Assembly (NCBI RefSeq): GCF_011397635.1
Contig: NC_064759.1
Span: 21,910,428-21,974,427 of the forward strand
DNA: 64,000 nt
Direction: 5' to 3'
From: Epinephelus fuscoguttatus
Taxonomy: Eukaryota; Chordata; Actinopteri; Perciformes; Serranidae
Position numbers and translations under genes: made by a program. The notes beneath the pieces were generated by a model. That model was not told the DNA's origin, ran no database searches, and saw only the letters and a program-made list of their open reading frames with translations. Of this stretch, positions 55,741-64,000 are shown one piece after another; position 1 is the stretch's first letter; the number at the start of each line of letters is the position of its first letter.

Positions 55741-56009
55741 TTTAAAGACATGCATAAAGTCATGTGGTGCAACAGTTATGAATGATAGATATATTAGTAA
55801 GTATTCTAAAACATTAAGACATTAATTTAAAACATTATGTTAGAAATACAGGTAAAATAAGGTCACTGTCACTCAGCTGTACCAGATACTTTCTACCTTA
55901 TTACTGTTGTAGGAATCACAGCTAGACCGATAGCTTCTCATATATCAGGTGATATTGGATTATCACAAATATATCGATAACTGCGTGTATGTTGGCTGAA
56001 AGTAACAAC

Positions 56010-56500
56010 ACATTGTCACTCCGACCCTGTCACGTATTGACGTTTGGTCATGAACTTTCCTACATACAACGTGCAAGGTACCCTGGGTGCATTGGTTGTT
56101 GATGTACTGGGACACCATGTCAAGTTCTGCCTGTTACATGAATTGTCTTCTTTCAAAATACACTTCCGTTTTCACAGGAAATTTAACAATTACATAGGCT
56201 ACTGTCTCTTTCAAGATAAACACACTACGTCACTACAACAATGCAAAAAACGTTTTTTTTCCTCCAACAACTAACGTACATGGTTAGGCTTAGGAAAAAT
56301 GAACAGGGTTTTGCTTTAACATCTTATGTGAAGTGAACACCTGACTCCCAGGTGAAAGTCCGTGTTTGTTGGATCCATCCACCACCCGTCCCAGTCAGAC
56401 TATCCCTGCCATAACTTTCATACTTGTCCCGCCACATTTGCCACTGATGCTGCCGGGCACAGTTAAACTATAATGGCAGCTGACCGTGTATCATGCTGAT
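56010..56500 (-). repeat. Inverted copy of the 47290-47830 repeat
   Basis: See 47290-47830. It also keeps the GTTAGGCTTAGG block that is tandem in the other copy. Confidence 0.6.
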
Positions 56501-56781
56501 GTTAAAGAACGCCTTTTTTCATTGGTTTCTGATGCCACAAGTCACTGCCCAAGCGCTGGATTCCGACAACTTTGGAGTGAGACCAAGCTTGTGAGACTGC
56601 ACTTTGTCATTGTGTATTGTTCTTTATTTATAAAGACAAATCTTACCATATGGTTTACTGCTATAACACTATTACACTTTACGGTCTTCTCTAAATTGTG
56701 TAAACTGTAGCACTGCAGGAACATATTTTTGTTTGCCTGTATGCTGTACAGGATTTGAAATGAAGAAGTAAGTGAATTTAA

Positions 56782-57113
56782 AGGAACAGTGTGTGAGATT
56801 TAGGGAGATGTAGTGACATCTAGCAGTGATGATAACAGACTGCAACCAGCTCGAACATTTAATGGTTTTAATTCCTTTAGTGTTCATTATTCGTGAGGTT
56901 TTTACTGGGAGCCGAATTGTCTGCAGAGGTCTCTTCCTCTCCAAAACAAACAGATGTGGTGATATAAGCCGGTAAAAACACTGAACAAAGCAGTTTCACA
57001 TTTTAAGGTGATGAAAATGCAACAGTTCTTATTTTATAAACTAAAGTAAACATACTTTTTATATTATATTCAATCTCTGCTAATACACCCCCCTAGATCC
57101 TACACACTAGACC
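56782..57113 (+). mobile_element. GTCCAGTGTG-family MITE, short copy
   Basis: TTAA on the left (56778-56781) and TTAT on the right; ends AGGAACAGTGTGTGAGATTT and, inward from the right, GGTCTAGTGTGTAGGATCTA. Confidence 0.72.
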
Positions 57114-59646
57114 TTATTGCTTGGGAAAATGACACTTTGAATCTTGGAGTGAGCATTTTCCATTCCAATTATTGTTGCCTCTAATGAACTGAACCAACAG
57201 GCTGTAAATCTACACTCTCTTTGAGTTTGTGTAAAATCATCTTTACATCATGGCTGGGTAATGGTAACTGGCTGCAGGTTATTGGTGGCAGGTTGAATTA
57301 CATTTTTCATACAGTTCTGTTAAACAATAGGCCATAACACACCTCCTGCTGCCCTCATGACAGTGTGAACCTTAGCTATAATTAACTTCACACTTCCATT
57401 TGAAAATATTTCATGTACATGGAAATTGAGTTTGTTGAATATGTCACTTTAACTGAGAAATATTACAAATTAAAGTGCAAGAGAGACATTTTGTCATTTT
57501 AAAGGGAAACTCCATTAAATTTCATGTTGCCAAATCTGTGGTGGCACTCTGGGAAATGTAGGATCAAGCATGTTTGGAGCTTGACCCGTTCTACTGACTA
57601 AAAACTGCCTCTGCTACATTGATTCTGAAGATTGTTATTCTAATCTGACTCTTGTGAGCCCTCCAACTTTATGGAAGTGAAACACTAAATCTCTGTAGTG
57701 CCTCCTCTCGATGAAATTGAAGCCGGCGTTCCTTCTCCGATTACTGTGCAGGAGCACTCACTCAGGTAAATGTGTTTTTCTTTTCTGGAAGTTGATGGAT
57801 CTCAGAGGTGAAATGAAGTTTTAAGTGTCACTATAAACTGTAATAAGGTTCATGATATCAGTCGCCTTGCTTGTCAGTCGTTCAATAGGTGTGAGCTTGA
57901 GGGAACCAATCTGTGGCTCCTAAAGTGGGGCCTGAGGACCATTAGGAGTCTCTCAGAGGGTGACACAGTGTACCCAGAAAAATACAATGAAACACAATTA
58001 CTTTTTCACCGACACAACTGGTACTATGTGTCCTCTCTGCTGCCTCCAGCCAACACAACAAATGTATTTAATATAACTATCGAAATGTCAGAAATGAAGG
58101 GGCTGTGGTGTGTTTATATGAAGGTCCTTAAAAAAGTCTGAGAAACTGAGTGGGTGGATCCAGCAGGTCTCACATCAGCCTTTTACATACAGAGCACAAA
58201 TCATAGTTTCTGGTTAGGATGACTGTGGTGAGGCTGAATTAAAGCCTGTGTTTCAGTGTGTGTGAGGCAGATTATTAATGCCATACCCAGTTTGTAACAC
58301 TGTCAATGCAAGTACTTTCATCAGTGAGCTATAGGCACAGTCACCACTGTGTTACCTCAGATGGTGATACACAGTGACTTCACAGACGTTTACTTAAAAG
58401 AAAATGTTACAATAGCTTTAAGCTTTAATTGTGTAAAATGATTTATAAAGCTGGAACTTGTTTTTTTTTTGTAGGCTTGAGTAGTTATGACATAAAGTCA
58501 GTCTTAATGCAATCACAGAAAGTTAGATATTGGCAGAAAACTTCCTTTGGAGAGAAAAATGCAGAAATTAGACAGAAAAAAGCAGAAGTGGCACACCGGT
58601 CTGTCTCGTGGGCAATCATGATTATGTCAAACACTTAAATATGAAACAACCAAGAAAGCATCCTTCAGTGTAAAAGACTTTGCCATTTTGACAACATACC
58701 AGTAACTTCACATAGGCCACGTGCATGTTAACACTACACACATTGTGTGGTAATGTGGAGCAATCAGCAAAAACCTCCGTCACCTACCATACTTAAGCAT
58801 CAGGAACCTCGGGGTGATGATTGACAGCAGAGAGGAGTGTGGAGTGAGGAGGAGACAGCCTCTCTGGAGAAAGACACAAACTGCCAGAAATCCGGACACC
58901 TAAAGCAGAGGATCATGGGAGCTCTAAAACCAAAATACTACAGTTTAAATATGGATTCTGACTGTTATTTGAACGAGTTAACATAAATGATTTGCCAGTG
59001 TATTCTTACCTCTCAAGTAACACACAGGGAAATGTTTTGTAGGTGATGCACATACAGGTGATACATAGTGACACCAGACAGCAGATGCTTCTTTTTCTTT
59101 ATGCACAAGAATGACTGTAATATCTTGTGCAAAATCACATAGATGTAAGTGACTATAATTTGAGTGGACAAACAATAAGCATACTGCACAGGGAGGACTG
59201 AAAACATTTGTAAAATATAAAGTCATATGAAACCTTTGCAATGAATTCCAGCTCTGTTAAAAGTTTAAACTTCATAATTAGTTGTGTCAGAGAGCTGGAC
59301 AGATGGTCTTTTCATGTAACTGGGCTGTCAAAGCAGTAAAGACACAAATACTTTCGAAATTGGTGCTACATGACCGGAGAAAATAGAGGACAAGTTCTGC
59401 AGCGTTTGCTTTAGCTCAAGAGGGAGAAAACCAGCAGCTACAGTACTAGAATACACTGCACCGCACTGGACCAATACACACTCTTCTGGTGGGTGTTGTA
59501 ACAGTAACAGAATCTTGTTTCATATTTTATCAGCATTGCCTGGTTTTAACCGTTTGATCTGTTTTTCAGCCTCCGTTTCTACAATACAAGAAACCGCATG
59601 GCGCCCTCTTCCTGTTCACAAATTCTTGTATTACAGCCAAACACTG
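57114..59646. other. Noncoding, with scattered repeat remnants
   Basis: 57480-57700 is related to 15285-15410. About 58780-58850 (+) encodes RNLGVMIDSR, a block common in L2/CR1-type LINE C-terminal regions. No exon evidence. Confidence 0.4.
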
Positions 59647-59654
59647 CACTAAAA

Positions 59655-59984
59655 TGATGGTTCCCAACTGGTGGGACAAGGTCCAAAAGTGGGTTGTAGG
59701 TCCATTCTGAATAGGCCGCAAGTGACTCATGAATGTGTCCCATTTGTAAAAAAACAAACAAAAAAAACACAGTTTGTTTTGAAGTACTGCATATTTCCAG
59801 CACAGAGCTTTTATTTAGAGGTACCACTTCCTTCAGGAGAGCAGCTACTTGACAGAGACAGCAAACTAGCTTTACGACATGGCCAAACACAAGTATGATG
59901 CTGAATATATTTAACTGTGTGGACCTTGAACTAATGACTACAGAGAAATCTGGACCCTGTGACTGGACCAGTTGGGAACCAGTG
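59655..59984. mobile_element. hAT-type nonautonomous element
   Basis: Exact 8-bp target duplication CACTAAAA (59647-59654 and 59985-59992). Ends carry TGGTTCCCAACTGG in opposite orientations. Confidence 0.85.
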
Positions 59985-59992
59985 CACTAAAA

Positions 59993-60889
59993 TATATTTC
60001 TGAAGACATTTTAGGGGAGAAACAGGCAAAACAGTAACAGAATCATGGTTTAACTTGATCAGACGTTGAAAAAGAGTGAGGGGTGGGACTCTCTCTTCAT
60101 CCACTTCAATAGAAATTTTCCCCAAGTGCTTTCTACCAGAAAGGGATCTCTTTTTTACAGTTAGAAAAAAAGGGCTTTCTTGGAGAAGGTGTTCAAGAAA
60201 ATGTCTCCCATGGTGGTGGGAAGCATAGGAATATATGGAAGTACAAGTACAATCTGTAGTTTGAGTGACAGACAGTGAAAATCTGCTGCAAACTTGAGCT
60301 GACGGATAAGCAGGGAGATCTGGGTGCTGGGAAGATGGAGGGACATTTACCACAGTTCATTTACACGTACTACTCACACTGTTCTGATACAAAGCTGGTT
60401 GAAAATCAGCAAAGCATCCCTTGAACTATAGATGAATTTTTGAGGCTGTAATTTGTGGTGTTGTTTGAATATAATAGTCCTGCACAGGCGCACGGTCTTG
60501 AGTCAACATCACTTTATCACAGATTTCTTAAGATGGATTGTGTTATACTGCATCATCGTTCCTGTTTTTGTGCACATCCCTTGAGTGCCGACACTGACAC
60601 CAAACTGCAGGGCTGCTGCAACTTTTAATGAAGAAACAACGTGTTGTGTTAGGTTTTTCAAGGGTCTAGCTGCAGACTAAAATAGAGGAACAGAAATGCT
60701 TTAGCTGGTACTGAACTTCCAATAATAAGCAATGAGAATTCCTCTGTTACTAATTTCTCAGTAAATAAAGTTGTTTTTAGTCTTTAACAGTGTGCTGTTC
60801 AAAATCCAACAGAAATAAACAAGCTGCCATGGTTAATACGTCCTAAGATCCAGAGCAACACATCTACTGTGGCAATAAATTATGGAGCA
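59993..60889. other. Noncoding spacer
   Basis: No feature recognised. Confidence 0.35.
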
Positions 60890-61235
60890 ACACGATGGTG
60901 TCATCTAGTGGTAAAACTCTGCAAGTCTGCAGTACTGAGTCCCTTTCCACTTTCAAATCTGAAAACACACCTTTTCAAGCTGGCATATTTGTTCAGATTT
61001 AATGGTGACACACATACAGAGACTTGCACTGATGATGATTTTATACCTAATATTTTTAATATGATTTTTGTCAAGTCATTTTATTAAGTGTTATTGTATT
61101 AGTTTGATTTTATGATCTATGGATAAGTTACTTCTTGTTTTTTAAATGAGTCTCGTAAGGTGTCCTTGAGTGCTTTGAATGGTGCCCATAAATAAAATGC
61201 ATTATTATTAATATTATTATCAGTTGTAGTAGTAG
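60890..61235 (+). repeat. L2-type LINE 3' end
   Basis: The frame ends LKTHLFKLAYLFRF...; the 3' UTR has GTCCTTGAGTGCTTTGAA and an AATAAAATGCATTATTATTA tail, as in L2/Maui elements of fish. Confidence 0.75.
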
Positions 61236-61288
61236 TAGTGGTAGTAGAAGTATTATTAAGTCAAATAAATGGCCCGGCAATAGAAACC

Positions 61289-61294
61289 TTTATT
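61289..61294 (-). promoter_or_regulatory. Polyadenylation signal of the lsr-like gene
   Basis: Minus-strand AATAAA about 710 nt after the stop at 62005. The 3' UTR would be about 61270-62004; nothing coding lies in it. Confidence 0.5.
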
Positions 61295-62004
61295 GTAAAA
61301 TTAGGTTTCATCACATCACAATAAACATTTTGCATATTCAGAGTGTATTACTGGTCGGCTGTACAATATACTGCAGGTTAAAGCTGAAATTTTGTGTGGG
61401 AAAAAAAAAAAAGTAATTACTTAAACACAGATTCTGACCAAGACTGTTTTGTTCACCAGGTTTCTAAATACATTGAGCACACTTAAACAAAACTAAAAGC
61501 ATACGGCAGATAAAACACAATTCCTTTAAATGTACATATTTTTTCATATAAAAACACATTTTAACAAGTAAAAAGCCAGAAAAATCTATAGACCCCTACA
61601 AATCTACATCAGTAGCTGTATCAGCTAACTGAAACTACATAAAAGTAAAAAAACAAACAAACAAACAAAACATTAAAACCAATTGGACCATGTTTACTCA
61701 TCAAGATTTTAACACCTTCACAGAGAATTATTTATCACCTTGACTTTCACATCTATAAGCAGGATTCTGTACATGCTAAGGCACTTGTGGCAGCCACAAT
61801 GTTTTATACATGGAAAGGTGCATGACATCCCTGTTTAGAAAAGTATACAAAAAGATTCAGTATCAATTCATGGTCAGTTTACTGTAAATTAAGAAGTATA
61901 AAAATCAGCACTGCCAGTTATCGGTGTGACTAATATTTACAGTCTTAGAAATCATCTGGTCCAGAGCTGCACTGTTGGACATGTTGCTCACGTCATGGCT
62001 GGTT

Positions 62005-62040
62005 TTACACCACTAGGCTCTCCCGACTCACAGCTCCGTT
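62005..62040 (-). CDS. lsr: Terminal exon of lsr (angulin-1), rest outside window
   Basis: After a clear acceptor (CTTTCTTGTGTTACAG), twelve codons read NGAVSRESLVV and stop. Vertebrate LSR ends in the same SRESLVV, a PDZ-binding C-terminus of the angulin family (LSR, ILDR1, ILDR2). LSR is a tricellular-junction protein and lipoprotein receptor. LSR lies near MAG in mammals, which favours LSR over ILDR1/2. The preceding exons (the Ser/Arg-rich tail and Ig domain) would lie right of 64000. The C-terminus of LSR is recalled, not searched. Confidence 0.6.
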   Translation of the reverse strand, partial: NGAVSRESLVV

Positions 62041-62328
62041 CTGTAACACAAGAAAGGTTTCAACATAAATGAACTACAGAAACAAGCATAAATCCTAATT
62101 TAACAGGGATAGGTGACCCAACCAGTCATGAAGAATAAGGCTGGGGATATTCAATATTTTTCTTACTGTCAACAAATCCAGCGAAAAGACCAAAATCAAC
62201 AAAGCTTTAGTCCATCTCTCAATCTTTTTTCTGACTTCCCTACTCTGTTTGTCCCTCAGCTCCAAGCTCATGCTCAAGAAAAATGCAGTATTATTTTAAT
62301 CATCATTTCAACAACTCCCGTTGCCTAA

Positions 62329-63064
62329 AGGTGTGGACACACCAAACCGACATCAAAGAACTAGCGGCAACAAAAGCCAACTGTTGCGTCGTCTACGTCG
62401 CCTCACGTCGCCCTGTGTCAGTTGCATTTGAACACACTACATGGACTACATCCGACGGCCAAGTAGCATGTGTGTACTGTGCCTGCGTGAGAGGTAGCTG
62501 AGTGAGAGAGTGGTACATCCTGTCAGCCGAGGGGTTTCCTATCTGTGCAGACGAGCACCGCAGCACCTCCACGGACTATTACATCCAGATGGTCCCGGTG
62601 TTTCCTCCGCAGGCTCCACTTCACTCAGCTGCCCGACACACCCGCTGCTTCTCCCCACTTTAACCTGAATAACAAACCAGGGCTCGGTGCTCCGGTTGGA
62701 TCCAAATGGAGAGCCGGGGCTAGCTCAGAGACTAACGGAGGTTAACTGGCTGTGCTTCCCTCCGGTCATGCTGCGGCTACCACTCCCCGGTTTGTTATTC
62801 AGGTTAAAGTGGGAAGAAGCAGCGGATTTGTCGGGCAGCTGAGTGAAGTGGAGCCTGAGGAGGAAGCACTGGTTACCTGAACAGCCAATTAGAGCGATCT
62901 CTCTCACCGACAAGCTCCACCGCCGATTCGACATGCTCAATCGGCTGAAAAGCTGCCGCCAAAGTGCCGACGGTGCGGGACATATCGCAAAAACTAGGGC
63001 ACAGGCGCTCACCGACGGCCCAACTTTGGTCGACGGCCAACTGTCAGCTTGGTGTCAGGGCCTT
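62329..63064. mobile_element. MITE with internal inverted arms
   Basis: Ends AAGGTGTGGACACACCAAAC and, from the right, AAGGCCCTGACACCAAGCTG. Inner arms at about 62595-62685 and 62785-62875 are reverse complements (CTCCACTTCACTCAGCTGCC and its inverse). GC-rich, so it creates spurious frames on both strands. Confidence 0.7.
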
Positions 63065-63385
63065 AATACAGCCGTAGTTTCTGACAAACGTTACTCAAAC
63101 AGGAGTCAAAAGTGCATTTGTTGAGGACTGTTTTCAGCCATGGATTACACACCTTTTTGTGTTGTTGAGTATTCACAGCAGCAGGATGGTGTATGTCGGA
63201 CTGACTCAAAATAAACTACAGTGTGTCTATGATCATAATCGAAGGAACATGTTGGCTCATTGATGTGTTGGCACAGATATAAATTTTTCAAGGCGTTGGC
63301 TACATGGGTAATTAGTTCGTAGATTAGTAGACTTTGTTGACAGTAAGGAAAATAAAGAATATTTCCAGACTCATCCTTTAATCTA
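63064..63385. repeat. Dispersed repeat, sister of 21500-21740
   Basis: Shares CGCTACTCAAACAGGAG-like text, GCAGCAGGA, TCAAAATAAA and a closing ATCCTTTAA with the copy in the mag intron. The remaining 63386-64000 shows nothing recognisable. Confidence 0.55.
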
Positions 63386-64000
63386 ACTGCTGAAGAAGTA
63401 ATGTGGCTTCCTCATGGTGTGTCCCATCACAGAAGTCATAACTTTGATTATAATAATCACAGAAAATTAAATATCTGTGTCAGACTTGAGGACTTTAAAG
63501 GACAGGGGCACACATGTGTCTTAAAACAGTAGTCAGGTGCGTCTATGAACACTGAAGCAGGTTTTGCTTTCCTCTACAGCTGTCAAATTTTCTCCACAGT
63601 TCCATTCAAATGTAATTCCTTATATTTGAATTTAATACTCATTTTTAATGCTCATATTTAGTCTACTATTCTACTATGTACCTATACACTGTAAGCACAA
63701 GCTTATGCACTGCCATTGACACCATCAGCATGTGGTTGTTACAAGTTCTGTCCACTAGAGGGCTTTCGAGTAAACAATTGGAGTTATCAACAAGTGCTAA
63801 AAATAATGATGTGTCAAAGTAACAAAAATTAATTGATGACAATGGAAGTCATACCAATGCATGAGTTGGAAAATGAAGCCGTAAAAAATGGATGTGAAAT
63901 GGAAAAAAAGAGCATTTGATTAAAACAGTCGTGATATGACTGATTAATCATTTTCTCCTTCTTACATTCATTATTCATCATCATGAGCAGAGATCTGACT

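Noticed and set aside
28300..61000. HAMP, USF2 or another protein gene between mag and lsr
   Set aside because: No hepcidin-type Cys cluster, bHLH block or run of spliced coding exons could be read on either strand.
62545..63124. Frames on both strands near 62.5-63.1 kb
   Set aside because: Created by the GC-rich inverted arms of the MITE at 62329-63064.
1..64000. CRISPR arrays, operons, phage or plasmid genes
   Set aside because: No regularly spaced direct repeats, and the window is plainly intron-bearing vertebrate DNA.

Overview
This is teleost (probably percomorph) nuclear DNA. The genes have introns with GT/AG splice sites, the coding exons encode immunoglobulin domains, and about half of the remainder is recognisable fish repeats: Tc1, hAT, TTAA-target MITEs, L2-type LINE pieces and tRNA-derived SINEs. 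Every gene found is on the minus strand. There is no prokaryotic, plasmid or CRISPR content. All exon models below come from reading splice sites, codon phase and protein motifs by eye. No database was searched.

Layout. (1) 0.2-3.0 kb holds a Siglec-like receptor gene A: signal exon, V-set, C2-set and one more Ig domain. Its membrane and tail exons lie beyond the left edge. (2) 4.1-5.3 kb holds a dead Tc1/mariner transposon with a DD36E-type spacing. (3) 5.8-12.4 kb holds Siglec-like gene B, a recent tandem copy of A, with a complete 419-codon reading frame. It has three Ig domains, one membrane helix and a short tail that fits the full ITAM consensus. Two inverted-repeat transposons sit in its introns, one of them a 1.92-kb near-perfect palindrome. 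(4) 12.7-17.4 kb is repeat-rich spacer. (5) 17.4-28.2 kb holds the coding part of a five-Ig Siglec-4 / myelin-associated glycoprotein (mag) gene. The sialic-acid-binding arginine is at residue 118 and the tail has three ITIM-consensus tyrosines. Two untranslated exon candidates (32.9-33.0 and 52.6-52.8 kb) may extend it far upstream. (6) 28.9-61 kb is almost entirely noncoding and built of nested repeats, including a four-level nest at 28.9-32.6 kb. (7) At 62.0 kb a minus-strand terminal exon ends in SRESLVV, which I take as the last exon of lsr (angulin-1), a neighbour of MAG in mammals. Its other exons lie beyond the right edge.

How the genes relate. Mag and the two Siglec-like genes share first-domain and second-domain signatures, and their last Ig domains share a K-C-x8-C-V-C motif. 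The small receptors therefore look like mag without its third and fourth Ig domains. The locus pairs a sialic-acid receptor carrying inhibitory-type motifs (mag) with at least one neighbouring paralogue carrying a built-in activating-type motif. I regard this as the most interesting biology in the window.
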